Notes: generated from the letters alone by a model not told the origin. 64,000 nt of DNA from Cristatella mucedo (GCA_009760855.2 WPIO01000010.1:8119001-8183000); one strand, 5' to 3'. Shown: positions 21,868 through 33,868, numbered from the stretch's first letter. A program made the numbers and translations.

Positions 21868-22869
21868 CTCCCTCTGTAACTGTGCAAAGCCACAAAGAAT
21901 AAGCCATGGTTATTTAGACTGGTAGTTTATGGTGCACTCAAAACCCGAGCATCTTTCTGCGAACCATGCGTTAGCAAACAGACTTCATCTCAAGCAACAA
22001 CAAAAAAGTGAGAAGTACTGTCGAGTCAGGAGGATAGTCGATGAAGGATAAGCCGTATAAAATTAGCAGGGTGGGATGGCTACTAAGGCTATGCCAGAGG
22101 AGTTGTTGGCAGCAGGGAGGTTTTCATTACGAATTGTAAAATTGATTCCATAGACTAGGGCCCTGACATGTAAAGCTTCTGTCACAAACAGTCTGTGAGT
22201 GAAAGAACGGTTAACCTAATTTTATGCCACCACAGAATCCGAGAGGGCAAAGAAGCTGAAACTGGTTACATAGTTCAGCTAGTTGTGCCCTTGTGGGTCG
22301 ATAAAGAATCTTTTCCTCTGTCCATTGATGTAGCGGAAGCCAGGTGCTGCTTGTTCAGCAATGGAGATTGTTAACTGAATTTCTAGGAGTTCAAGACCAA
22401 CATTGCAGCATACTCACCCCCAACTGTACAAGGTAATGACTTTTTGGGCAGCCCTGAAAGCACTTACTACTGTAAGCTAGTCGAGAAAAGTAAAGAGATC
22501 TAGCAAGATCCTTTAGCCAGCCAATGTCGCAAATAGTCCTTGATTCTGGATAGAGATCAAACATGATTACAGACGACAGAGGTGGTTTTCTGAACAAAAC
22601 ATTTAGACAGCAAGCAGTCGACAAAGAGGACGGTGAAATTACGATGACTCGACGATGGATACACTAGGTTAGAGTAACTCCGATTAGGAGAGCAAACTAA
22701 CTTATTCCAGCCATATGTTTAGGGTTCCGAGGAAGAGGAGCAGGAGGAAGAAGAGGAGGAGGAGGAGGAAGAGGAGGAGGAGGAAGAAGAGGAGGAGGAG
22801 GAGGAGAAGGAGGAAGAAGAGGAGGAAGAGGAAGAGGAGGAGGAGGAGGAGGAGGAGGAGGAGGAAGAA

Positions 22870-22901
<32 letters not shown>

Positions 22902-23150
22902 GGAGGAAGAGGAAGAGGAGGAGGAGAAGGAGGAAGAAGAGGAGGAAGAGGAGGAGGAGGAAGAAGAGGAGGAGGAGGAGGAGGAGGAGGAGGAGGAGGA
23001 AGAAGAGGAGGAAGAGGAAGAGGAGGAGGAGAAGGAGGAGGAGGAGGAGGAAGAGGAGGAGTTCAGTTTTATCCATTTATAGAAAATTGACAGACATCTA
23101 GGATAGAAGTCTGCAAGGTAGGGTTTGGTCTTATCAATAGGCACAGCTGA
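21868..23150 (-). mobile_element. LINE B fragment split by a purine-tract expansion
   Basis: The 3' tail is at 21868 (CTCCCTCTGTAACTGTGCAA), followed by diverged ORF sequence up to about 22715. The ORF homology resumes after the purine tract at about 23063 (minus-strand TKPYLADFYP and SIFYKWIK, parallel to TDKLNACLAD and MSETFLKQ in the copy at 6643). The tract sits where other copies code TELLLIG. Heavily mutated; no open frame beyond the repeat. Confidence 0.82.
22733..23062. repeat. (GAG/GAA)n purine tract, about 330 bp
   Basis: Almost pure purine on the plus strand (pure pyrimidine on the MAST transcript), built of GGA, GAA and AGG triplets. It lies within the LINE B copy. The long Lys/Arg-, Leu- or Ser-only frames across it are artefacts. 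Confidence 0.97.
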
Positions 23151-23259
23151 TGAAGTTAGCTGCCAGCACCAGCAACCGTTCAACGTGGCACACCGTTGCA
23201 GACCACTACTGGTGGCAATGCGGCTTAGCACAAAGCCAGAAAACACAAGAAAACTTTAC

Positions 23260-23323
23260 CTTTGGAAACCTCTCACGATATAGAGCATTGAGGTTGTATG
23301 TCTCCATCATTTTTGAAGGACTG
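23260..23323 (-). CDS. MAST: MAST exon: start of pre-kinase domain (RERFPK motif)
   Basis: Small exon encoding about 21 residues ending ALYRERFPK, matching the hallmark MAST segment VYKERFPK that opens the DUF1908 pre-kinase domain. The donor is AAG followed by GTAAAG. The acceptor is TTGACAG (start 23323); a NAGNAG alternative would start at 23320 and drop one codon without changing the frame. It ends in phase 0 and joins the 21568 exon, whose first residues AVQQMEESLL continue the family pattern ATAQMEERL. A LINE B fragment with a long purine tract ends only about 100 bp downstream in the following intron. Confidence 0.88.
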
Positions 23324-24854
23324 CTGTCAAATAAGGAATAGAAAGCAATAAATAGTAACCTGAACGGACACACGGGTGGCTTGGCTATCCATCGGCAACT
23401 CATGCAAAAACCGTTTACGTCTACCAGCTAGCTTTGAGTCATAGCAAGTTTTTGTTCGTCGAGTGGCTCGGCAACACCTCGCCTATCCGATTACACCATC
23501 TGTATGTTCCTTGTACACAATGCGTAAATTTATCATCCCACGGCATGCAACAGTCAGTGACATCGGCCGATAAAACAATGCAGACAGTTGTATGCAAAAA
23601 CTGGGCTAAATAGTAGGCCACTATATAAAACCAACGTCAGCATTATTAAAATCAAACTGTAGCAACGACACAACTGCAACGATGGTTATGCACACTGTAT
23701 TGCTCTAATTCTTCACAAAACTTTTAAATGTAGATCTGCATGATGCAAGGTACCCACGTCTCTCATTTGTCGAATACTTGCTGTCTTGCCATACCACGGC
23801 TTTTTTCTTACAAGCCATACCTTCTTTTGAATATCAATACACCTCAGTATTTGTTAAATACTAAATGGATAAGGTTTATCTGCGTATTGGCATATGTAGG
23901 TGTTTAATGTATTCATATTGGCAAATACGGAAAAGGTAACGAGTCTCTCGATGGTTGAAATCCACAATGCTCATGTGCAGACGTCACACTGAATCAATCA
24001 CTTCAGCAGCTAGTAGCCAGTGAAGCATTATCAAGTTCATTGAATTGCATATCGTGATATGTCAGTTACCTCACCGTGTCAGCGTTCACTAGTCCCATAT
24101 ACACCACATGCCATGTGAAATTCAGTTGGACTTTTTGGGAATCCAGCGAAGAGAGAAAAATGGGTGTCGCCGAAAAAAAGCAAGTATTGAAGAGCCTCAC
24201 AGACATCTACTAATGCATTTCCGTGACAATATTAGCCATGACACCTGCGAAGATTCTCAGAAACAACTGTAAAGCCGTAAGATGAGCTTGTCTACCCAGT
24301 CAGGTTGACGAAGGTCTGAAAACAGCATGACATGATGCTTGTTTGTAATAGTTTGTTGGCATATACGAAACCTTGGGATTTTAGTGCATCACACCCAAAT
24401 TAGCCTTCTCCTATAGTATTCTCGAACCAATCTGCATGCTCTGTCGTAGCTAAAGGATGCAACATTTTTTAAGAAGAAATTAATTCATGCATGGTTTATC
24501 ATATTTAGTTTGCCTATTCTCAACGTCGGCTTCGTGGAACTAGTTCGCAGGCCATGCCAAGTAGAGGCTACTTATATCTACAGCTTTTAATGTCTTCTGG
24601 GTGAATATGGTGTCCTTACACTGCATAATGGCAAGGAGGCTTAGTGATATGGCAACTTAAAAATTCGGGCACTGAAGCAGGAAACGTCATTCCCATATAG
24701 CCCATTTAATTGATTACGCTTAAAATCTAAATGTGTGGGGAGGTTTTCGGGCTTTCCATGTGGACGATACTGCTAGGAGAACAAAACAATTCTCTTCAAT
24801 TTATGTATAAAAATGCAGAGGACTGATTTGATTTTCAGAACATGCACAACACCT

Positions 24855-24932
24855 AGAAGAGGCCGAGGTTTGGCCCACGGGGTTAAGAAGCTTGCCTTTG
24901 ATGACAAAGGTCAAGGCAAGGTGGCCCCCCCC
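24855..24932 (+). mobile_element. Degraded SINE (type 2-like head)
   Basis: GAGGTTTGGCCCACGGGGTT and AAGAAGCTTGCC resemble the head of the 5715 SINE; the remainder is lost in a C-run. Confidence 0.4.
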
Positions 24933-25825
24933 CACTCTCAGCTAAAGTTACTAGGTTTGATCCTTGCTAAATTAGTTTTCAACCTAATATTCGTCAAATT
25001 AAATTGCGTTTCTGAAGTCGAAAATTCCTTGTAACAATCTGGGACCAACCATTGCAACTTTGTCGACGACTTGCTGCACACTTTGCCCCTTCAGCCTTCT
25101 TACAGTTAGCTGCTTCTTGCAAGGTCAAGGTCTGGGTTTTTTGGCCCTATTCTGGATATGCACTGCTTGCAGGCGAACCCATCTCTGGCTTTAACGGATG
25201 ATATCGCACTTTTAAAGACAGTAAGCAAAGTCTACCTGAATATGTCAAGGGCATCCCGGAAAACAATTCTGAAGCTGCGATATGGGGAACATGAAGATCA
25301 GTTCTGATGAGGCCGAATCTGTTTTTGGAAAATGAGCAGTTTCGTTCGCAAATGACTACCATGCCTATATACACCTGTCAATGATAAATAACTAGAAATA
25401 GCAACCAACCACCCACCATCCATCCTATAGTCCACCTTCATCGTGCTGCTTATGAAACTACCGAGTAAAAAATAAAAGCACCGATGCTGGCTCAGACATT
25501 GAGCATACTAGCAAGAATGACGAATGACGAGCTGAGCACCACAGGGAGCCAGTGAGAAATGGCAGCCTCAGACACATTGCCACGAATAGCCAATAATGTA
25601 TAAGGAAGCTAAACATTTGCTGTTGCATGGACCAACCAATCGTGCCACTTGAGAGCGCTGGTCGGGCATGGCCGAATAATCACTTATCAATAGAGATGCA
25701 CGAGAAGAAGGGAGGAATCATTGCGGGAGTTAAAATGCCGGTGAAAGTATTAGGAAAAATGGAAACTAAAATAATTGTCGGTAAATTACTGGTAGTTCTG
25801 AAGAGATCGGAAGGAGCAAAGCAGC

Positions 25826-26310
25826 AGGATGTATGTATGTATCTCCGTCAGTAACTCCACAAAGTCATAAAGACCACGTGGGTGTTACGCAGGAGAGTTT
25901 TATATAGCGCACTCACAGCCTAAGCGGCTTTCGGAACGCATTCGGTAGCCAACAGACTTCGTCTCACGCAACAAAGAGAAAGTGGGAAGCATAGCAGAGT
26001 TAGGAGAGCAGTTGAGGTAGTGAGTAGCATAGAAGTAGCAGCTCAGGACCGCTGAAAAAGATGTGCCATAGTCGGCAGTTGGAGAGTAGATGTCGTTGCG
26101 TTAGAATTGTGGAAGCGAGTTCCACAGTCTAGGACCTGCAGAGCTAAAGCTTCTGTCGCCAACTGTCTTTTAAGCGGAGGAATGGGACAGCTAATTTATT
26201 GTCCACACAGGACCTGAGGGCGCGAACAGGCTGAAACTGATGCAGCAGTTCAGCTAGGTACGAAAGAGCCAAGCCGTGGCGGGCCTTGTGGGTCAGCGTA
26301 AGAACTTAGC
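25826..26310 (-). mobile_element. LINE B 3' fragment
   Basis: The 3' end TATGTATGTATCTCCGTCAG, GTAACTCCACAAAGTCATAA, then the untranslated region and about 300 bp of C-terminal ORF closely similar to the 6643 copy (GAATTGTGGAAGCGAGTTCC). Frameshifted. Confidence 0.92.
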
Positions 26311-26644
26311 TCTCAGTAATCAGCGGGTTTCCTTGAGGGAAATTGGCTAGAGATTGCCTCAAAACTGGGGGGGGGGGCACTGAGTGACCAATGACGTTAC
26401 CCTGGCAAATTCGGTGCCTGTTTCACTACACACATACATAAATAAGGTATTTACTGTTTCCCCAATTTCATAACTCATACAAAGGAGTAACCCAAACGGA
26501 CCAGTGGGCTCTGTTCTCCGGCAGCCGTGGCACTGCAAGCTGAGCTATGCTGAGCTGAGCTGACTGATGGTGGCAGAAAGCACAAATGGACAGACAGAAA
26601 TGCGACGACTAGACCTCATTCGATGGCCACGCTTGAAGCCAGAG

Positions 26645-26668
26645 CATAATCATAATCATAATCATAAT
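26645..26668. repeat. (CATAAT)n, four copies
   Basis: Perfect hexamer repeat. Confidence 0.9.
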
Positions 26669-26805
26669 CCATTCACGAAGAGCGCGATCATCATGAGCAG
26701 TCATCATGAGACAAATGCACCGCCTTTGTTCACACAGCTCAAACTCCAAAGACCGACGTGCACACATCTTCCTGCTTCGACTTTGCAGCTCAGAGGTGCA
26801 GCATG

Positions 26806-26890
26806 CATGCATCTCAGTCTGTAACTGCACAAAGCCGTGAAGACTGAGTGAGTGCTATGCTGGAGAGTCTTCTATAGTGTACACAGCATC
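26806..26890 (-). mobile_element. LINE B 3' tail
   Basis: CATCTCAGTCTGTAACTGCA, CAAAGCCGTGAAGACTG and TAGTGTACACAGC are the terminal family B block. Directly followed by a SINE. Confidence 0.8.
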
Positions 26891-26892
26891 TA

Positions 26893-27065
26893 GGCTGAGC
26901 CGTGATGGCACACTAGGTAAGGCGGTTGCTTTCACGACCTCGGTCCCGAGGTCGTGGGTTCGATTCCTGCGGTGGGCGATCCTTTATTGCCACTGCAAGG
27001 GGTGGTGATAGCCGTAAAGGCTCTTCTGTCGCTATACAAAAAGAGGCTGTTTAATCAGCTAGGAT
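26893..27065 (+). mobile_element. tRNA-derived SINE (type 1), best copy
   Basis: Head GAGCCGTGATGGCACACTAG, then GTAAGGCGGTTGC (box A region) and GGTTCGATTCC (perfect box B). Between them is a hairpin with arms CACGACCTCGG and CCGAGGTCGTG, resembling the long variable arm of a Leu/Ser-type tRNA. The body contains CCTTTATTGCCACTGCAAGG, GGTGATAGCCGTAAAGGCTC and TTCTGTCGCTATA, ending TGAATCAGC-like. A second full copy lies at 56405-56570 (minus). Confidence 0.9.
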
Positions 27066-29120
27066 TTTTTTTAGGCAGCTTTTGATAGCAATAATCACGG
27101 TACAAATGCTTCGTATTGATACCAGGCTAGAACAAGCACTAGGGCATTCTGGTTCTATGCCTTCACGAAAGGCTTTGGTGACCCACCCAAGCAAGGCCCT
27201 ACCTCAAGACTGCTATGCATTTGGGCTAATGCAGGAGGGCTCTCGATAGCTCTCAGGAAGTCAGTGCAGCTTGCAGTTCCTGCTCCCGTGAGCCACTGAG
27301 TCAGCCGAGCTCGGCCGTGTTGTAGACAGAATTTTTTCCAGGGAGTGGCAAGCAAACTGGTGGCTCAAATATTGATTCAAGTGGCAGTACTCCAAATAAC
27401 TGGCATGTATTCAACATGGGGCTCTTACATAGTCGACTGTAAGATCGCAAGCAAACTGAAATAACACCATTCAACTGCTATGCAGCAGGGTACCAGTGCT
27501 GACAAAGCACCGTGCCACTTGAGGCTGCATCCTCAAATAGCCGAGCTGCTTGGTTTTTCCTTCCAAGCCTTCCATGGGCTGGCAAGTTGCAACTAGAACC
27601 CTCCTGCCATCGCATATGGCATTAGGAAAAGTAAATAGGAAATAGGGCGAAATAAAAGGATAAAAAAATCTGCCTCGCCCTGTTTACAAGGCTCACACAA
27701 GCTGAGGCAGTGGTTCTCATGTTACTAATGGGAGGCCAAGCAGCATTGTGACTCATCGAGATGGCAATTGATGGTACAAACAGCTGGAGTGTCTCAGGAG
27801 GCAAACCGTACGGTTTACAGTAGTGGAGATCACTAACATGCCTGTTTACTATCGGATTTTGGCTTTGGAAAACCGTGTCGGCTATGCGTTGAACAAAGGT
27901 GGCAGTATAGTTTTGAGTCAGCCTTTGATGCTGTGTGGTCAGCTGCACAGCCCCATGCCTGCTAATGGCTTGTTGAAGAAAATGTACATTTAGCTGTAGC
28001 TGTAGCATCGACAATTGCCTCAGCTGAGCAAAATGGCAACAGAGCAACTATTGACTTTGTGTAACAGTGGCCATGTCTCATACAGCAAGCAGCAGATGCT
28101 TGGCTAAGCAGCTAGTATGCAGCACTCTGACTTCAGAGTGCATGCTTGCACCAGTTCCTTTTTATGGCCTCAGGAGGAAGCAACTGCTACACGAGTATTC
28201 AAAACAGAAGCTGCAAGACCATATCTGCCCGTGCCAATCTGTAGAGGGCAGTGCAAACGCTAACTTAGCACATCGCACTAGCCCGACTTTTCACTCATTT
28301 GCAAGTGGGCCGACTGCCCGGGCGTCCTTAAACCTACCCGGCATACATGCACGCACATACACACGCACGCACGCACGCACGAGGCTGCTACATTCGAGTC
28401 GCCGCGTTTGTCGATCGTACATGTATCTGGGTGATGATAAAGCATTCGTCACGGCTGCATAGATCAATAACTGATAGGTATGTAGGCAGCTGCTCTGCCT
28501 CAGCAGAAGCTGATTGAACAAGGCTTGAGGTTAGGCTCCCTGGTGAACATGATCCCCAATCGATACGCTCCGGATCAGAGGCAGGTGCTGATTCTATTCA
28601 TCCTTCCCACACCCACCGAACGACAAGGCACTTTCCAGTAGCCTTCTGGGACATGCAGCTGCTAGAACCACCATCAGCAGTTCTCTCGGCGAGAGATATG
28701 TGTGAAAACTGGTCACAGAGACTGTAATAGACTGTAATCTTACGAGGTTCTTTTGAATAGATTTCCAAAAATGAGACGGTAATCTAGCGAGGCACCCACT
28801 TGTGTGCACCCTGTGATGGTCTCATCATACTCTTTCCGCCCCAGATAAAGGCCTAACGTCCCTGATCTGGTAACCCTGTTGACATCTCGAATGAGGCACA
28901 GTTCAGAATAAAAAGTTGGCTAACGTCCAGGGCCAGATGTCGATGAGATAGTAATTGCTCCTTTTAACTTCTGCAATCGACCCTGAAAGTTTGACTGGTC
29001 AACAGAACTATATGTTCGCAGCATAGAAGCTCCAGCTTTTGTCGTGAGCGTAAGTAACCCTTACAAGATGTAATTACTACCCATACACGGAAATCCCTGC
29101 AGCCAGCAAATGTGAAGTGA

Positions 29121-29180
29121 CTAGAAAAAGTTTAAGTTCCCTGAGGGCGCTATATCAAATATATTATTATTATTATAATG
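29121..29180 (+). mobile_element. LINE A 3' tail
   Basis: CTAGAAAAAGTTTAAGTTCC, CTGAGGGCGCTATATCAAAT and (ATT)n. Only the terminal 60 bp is recognisable. Confidence 0.75.
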
Positions 29181-29369
29181 ATCGTTTAACCACACAAAAT
29201 CTTCACGAGTAGCTCTCATGTTAGTGTTTGCACCGGCATGCTCACTGCCAGAAAGAAACTGAACAATATTGTTATATATCCATATCACCTCCATATCACC
29301 GGTCATAAATTAAGTCAAAACAGCTCCTCGGTCGACCCCGAACTGCCAACAGCACTTCAGAGAAATTAC

Positions 29370-29575
29370 CCAAAGCTTCTTGGTGAAGACTGCTGCATGG
29401 GCGACAGAGGGCTGCCCGTGTCCTTAAACTCGGAGCTCGTGCTGACGTCGTCACTGCTGCACTGTGACGATGGAGTGCCTCGCCTTGAGTCACCACGGTG
29501 AAAGGCAGCACTCGTCAATGCCGGCAGGGACTGCTGTCCAGTTACAGCCGAGCCGCACGGGTAAGGCGATGGAGA
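29370..29575 (-). CDS. MAST: MAST N-terminal Ser/Pro-rich exon
   Basis: The acceptor is a run of thymines ending in TTTTTTTAG and the donor is GG followed by GTAATT. The exon gives 68 full codons plus two bases. The peptide is rich in Ser, Thr and Pro, with stretches such as RRGTPSSQCSSDD and TGSPLSPMQQSSPRSFG. This parallels the low-complexity part of MAST N-termini, which have GTNTPSS- and SLSPGRSP-like segments just before the RERFPK motif. Its phase-2 end fits exactly onto the start of the 23323 exon, giving a Gly codon across the junction. The low conservation of this region in the family keeps confidence moderate. The intron that follows is about 6 kb. Confidence 0.62.
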
Positions 29576-30654
29576 CTAAAAAAATGCAAGTAAGTCGACG
29601 CTCCGCAGCAGCTTGCCATCTGTCGGGGCAGAGAAGGGCCCTGGTAGAACTGACGAATATTCTGTAGAATGCAAAAGGCATTGCGTGTCAAGGCTGCACA
29701 CTAGGGGCATGTAGCTTCTGATCAGCAATTGCTTTTGATGACTACTGGCCGGGCTCATCGTAGCCTGTACACGAAACAGCTCATTATATCTCGAGAGACA
29801 GATTTGGGGTTGGCCAGGCTGCATGACTTAAGAGTTCCACACACCTCATAACCTCATGCTCATAACCGGCAAAGCAGCCTTGCCCATTAGGTGCAGCCAG
29901 CTACTCTTGCTGTTTGACGGTGCACTTATTGGCATGCTTCTCCGTATTATCATTTTGTGGATACATTTAATTTGGTGTCGTAATGCAACAAAGAAAGGTG
30001 AAATAAGGCAGATATCATGAAGCTGTGCACTGGTGGTCGAGACCGGAGCATGGCAGTGTCCTTGACGTTTTGAAATACCACTACTGTGCCTTTGTCTGGC
30101 GAGGTAAGCCATGTACCTGTATTTGAAGGACTAGATTTGAGCAGAATGGTCATTCAATTTATTGATGCTAAATAACTTTCTTTGCGAACAATGCACGATA
30201 TCTGACAAAATGGTCTTTCGAACAGGAATGAAGTCAAACAAAACTAATTGCAGAATTTATTGCTTTGAATTTCTCAAAATTCAGATGAATATCTGATAGA
30301 GTATCTACGTGTATCTATGCACTGGATTGGGATATGCAGAGGGGTGACTATATTTATTTTCCACATTGGTCTATACTTTAAAGAAGAACACAGATGCTTG
30401 AATTAGAGGCTGCATTAAGTCAGAGTAAATCGTCACTAAATCAGTGCTAACTAGTGGCCAAATGTAGCTATGTTATGGTGGGCATTCCACCCAGAGATAG
30501 AGGGACAATGAACTTTAGAGGGCATGAATGCTGTAAGAGCTTAACTTAGGGGTGCGTGGCAAGCATACTCAGACAACTCTTCTTGAGCAGAGAAACGTGG
30601 GGGTGGGTGATCTATGTTAGCAGACTACCAGTGCAGGCCCCCACGTGTTTCCTT

Positions 30655-30683
30655 CTGCAGTACTAGTTTGACTAGTACTGCAG
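30655..30683. repeat. Perfect hairpin, 13-bp arms and 3-bp loop
   Basis: CTGCAGTACTAGT, TTG, ACTAGTACTGCAG. Flanked on each side, about 8 bp out, by CACGTG. Confidence 0.95.
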
Positions 30684-30769
30684 GCTCGCCACGTGCATTA
30701 TAGTCTGGTGGCTAGTTACCCTGGCACAGCGTAGTGCCTTTTTCCACCAATGGGCTTATTCCAGCAGTA

Positions 30770-30940
30770 AACCGCTTGCTTAAGCTGCTTGCTCGAACTT
30801 CATGACCCAGGTCTTAGCTTCGAGCAAGCAGCTCTGAAGCAGGCAAAGCAGGCAATCCCTAATTGCCCACTGAAAGATGTGTGAAAGCCATAAGGCTCAT
30901 GTACCACTAAATACTTAAGGCCCTCGAATAAGCTGACGTT
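30770..30940 (+). mobile_element. Degraded SINE (type 1)
   Basis: CAATCCCTAATTGCCCACTG, GTGTGAAAGCCATAAGGCTC and AATAAGCTGACG parallel the type 1 body. The head retains only a weak match and no box B. Confidence 0.5.
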
Positions 30941-31905
30941 TATTTATTCATATTATTAATCGAAACCAAATCCCATCAGCAATGCCCAGCCCAAACGTGT
31001 AGAGCCCTGCATGAGCTCCTCGATCTAATAGCATCAAAATGAGAAAGAAACCAACGAAATGGCTATTCTGGCCAAGTGCCACACTGGGGCCAAACGATTT
31101 TAAGCCCGAGAAACTGAATGATGTCTCCATGTGGGTCCCTAACCTGTGCTACCTGGTGTGAGCCAGTATCGTCTATGGTTTACCCTCTGCCTGCAGTAAC
31201 CTTAGCCCATCGATGCTGAGCTGTTTGCCTGTTGCATGCTTGTTGCTCAGCACTGGTTTCTGAAGAAGCCTAGTACTCATACTAACTGCCTATCCATCTG
31301 TCTTAAGGTCTCCCTGATGATTGGTTTCAAAACTGCTGTAGCCTCTGCTCTCTGCAATATCTGCTGGAATCATCTATTCACGGGGGGGGGGGGGTAAATT
31401 TTGAGGGAGCCGTTGCTTATACGCAGCTTATGGCCAATGCACTCTCCTTCCTACTTTATAATCATACTCCGTGATGATCAATCGTGATTGTTACAGGATT
31501 TGTTGGATATGCAGTACATTGATGCTTACCAAAGCCTCATCGGTGCTGTGCTGTGACGTGCTGCAGCTAGCTGACTCAAGGCTTGCCATAGACCATCTTC
31601 GGCTCTCAGACCTGCAAATTAACACTCTAAAGCCATTCTAAGCATCCGAGATGCAGCAACAGCATCTGATGCTTGTGACTGCTGGCATTCTCCATTGGCC
31701 AGTCTAAAGCCATCCATAATTTAATTACAAATCAAGCATTGATTCTTGTTCTGTAAAAGATTGCTAATGGCTGTGACTTGCCTTCTTACAGTACCGTAGG
31801 TAAAGTGGTCCTGCAGACATGGAAAAGGGCTGCGTGGGCTCTCCGGAGGGCTCACTGCAATGGAAGGCAAGATTTCAGTGTGCCATAGCCCTATCTTGTG
31901 AGCTC

Positions 31906-31915
31906 AGAGAAAGAA

Positions 31916-32014
<99 letters not shown>

Positions 32015-32390
32015 GAGACAGAGACAGAGACAGAGACAGAGACAGAGACAGAGACAGAGACAGGGACAGAGACAGAGACAGAGACAAAGAGAGAGAGAGA
32101 GACAGAGAGAGAAAGAGAGAGACAAAGAGAGAGACAAAGAGAGAAAGAGACAGACAGACAGAGACAGACAGAAACAGAGACACAGAGAGAGACAGACAGA
32201 GATAGAGACAGAGAGAGGAACAGAGAGAGAGACAGGGACAGAGACAGAGACAGGGACAGAGACAAATAGAGACGGACAGGGGCAGACAGAGGCAGACAAA
32301 GGCAGACAGAGGCAGACAGACAGGCAGAGACAGGCAGAGACAGGCAGAGACAGACAGAGACAGACAGAGACAGACAGACAGAGACAGAGG
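31906..32390. repeat. Compound (GA)n / (GACA)n / (GGCA) microsatellite, about 485 bp
   Basis: GA run to about 32006, then GACA and GAGACA units, then GGCAGACA units. It forms open frames on both strands, all artefacts. Confidence 0.97.
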
Positions 32391-33741
32391 ACTGAGATGG
32401 CTGCCTGCAGCAATGCATCGCTCAGCAAGCATGCAATTCTAGGGATTTCCTGGGCCACTTTTAAGAAGTGACTACATTGCATAGCTATCTGTCCCGTGCT
32501 GCCAGTGCTGCTGCCACCTGCTAGTGCTGCTGCTGCCGCTGCACGGAGGCTGCCAGTGCTGCTGCCATGGCTGCTTACCGAGAGGGTGATGATAGTGTAG
32601 CACCTGCTGCTGCTGCTGTTGCTCTTTGCTCCCTAGCCACGATGGACACGTCGTCATGTCCTTGAAGGCCATGACTTTCTCTAACAGGTTACTAAACATA
32701 AGAGATGGCTGCCAGTGGCTCGACTGTCAGTGTTTGAAGCTGCCAGCAGCTATCTCACTCTCGAGGTCATGACTGGCAGCACGGCCTGCAAGCGCCACTA
32801 TGCAATTCACCCGAGTGACTTTGCGAAGGGCTCGAGAATTCGGACGTGCTTGAGCACATGCATCAGCATTGGAAGAGGAATGGCAGGTGATCAGAAAGCA
32901 CCAGGAAAAGCGAAGTAACTTATTATGCAGTGTGCCATTAGAGGGAGCCCACAGAAGCAAACGATCAAGACAATGCAGGGGAGGCTGAGTGGAGGTGAGA
33001 AAGAAAAGAGGGAAGGTGAGAGGGAAGGGGGGGGGAGATGATGGGAAAAGGGAGGGGAAGGGCAGGGAAAGGTAAAGGTAAAGGGGTAGGATGCCGATCG
33101 AACGCGCAGTGACCAAGGCATCGTGCTTGGTGCCGGCTGCGGACGAGGTCCCGAAAAGTGCACGGTACCTGCTGCCATGTATCGCTCCGAGCTCCCTCTG
33201 CAGTAACACAGAGGCATGCATGGGCATCACTTCGGACAGAGCTACGCACCGGCAGGCAACCAGTGGAGCAGCAGCAGCGGTGGCATCAGCAGGAGCAGCA
33301 ACGACAGCAGCAATTGTTTCATGCATCATGACCAGCAACTACCTCAGACGGTGTGCTCACGACCTCTAAATCCTTGAGGCCTCTGGTCCGAGGGACCGTC
33401 TGTTCGTCCAGGGCTGGGCTAGCGGTGCTATCCTGACCAGTGAATGGGAGCTGGCTAAACATGTTACAGCTGGCAGTTCGACGGTGACAGTCTGTTGCCC
33501 CTGCCACCGACAATGACAATAAGGCTTTTGGATCGCCTCCCTACTCGGCCGGATTAAGCCCTGGCCCTGTCTTCCAGCAGAGCCAACCAGAGCAGGTGTT
33601 TATTTTTGCAATTACTTCTTGCTCAACCCAAAGATAACTTGCTTAATGCCGGCTCTCATTGATCAGAGCCACCATACGTTGCCTCCGGCAAACACACGGA
33701 CGTCTGGTTTTACTCCTTCTGCAACACATGCTGTTCTCCCG

Positions 33742-33756
33742 CCTCTCTCTCTCTCC

Positions 33757-33850
<94 letters not shown>

Positions 33851-33868
33851 CGCTCTCTCTCTCTCCCT
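33742..33868. repeat. (CT)n microsatellite
   Basis: CT run with a few CCT interruptions and a GTGCG break at 33847. Confidence 0.97.

Larger units (their letters stand above)
23324..29369. other. MAST intron, 6 kb
   Basis: Contains a LINE B piece at 25826-26310, a LINE B tail at 26806 with a SINE at 26893, a possible SINE at 24855, a (CATAAT)n run at 26645-26668, an (ACGC)n run at about 28351-28381 and a LINE tail at 29121. The stretches 23400-24840, 24940-25820 and 27070-29110 hold nothing recognisable. Confidence 0.8.

Noticed and set aside
22702-23246. Poly-Ser, poly-Leu and poly-Lys/Arg frames
   Set aside because: Produced by the GAG/GAA tract inside a LINE B copy.
26893-27000. Functional tRNA gene
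   Set aside because: It has A and B boxes, but the acceptor stem does not close, the sequence continues into a repeated SINE body, and a second diverged copy exists at 56405.
29576-29824. 82-codon minus-strand frame upstream of the 29575 exon
   Set aside because: No donor joins it to the exon and no similarity to MAST N-termini; likely intron sequence.
31875-32482. Long Ser/Leu- and Arg/Glu-rich frames
   Set aside because: Produced by the compound GA/GACA microsatellite; open on both strands in several frames.
33361-33454. Possible MAST exon starting QLPFTGQDSTASPALDEQ (minus)
   Set aside because: QLPF recalls the MAST segment HQLPFQPT, but the exon needs an upstream phase that the 39586 exon does not supply in its preferred frame, and the rest is not similar.
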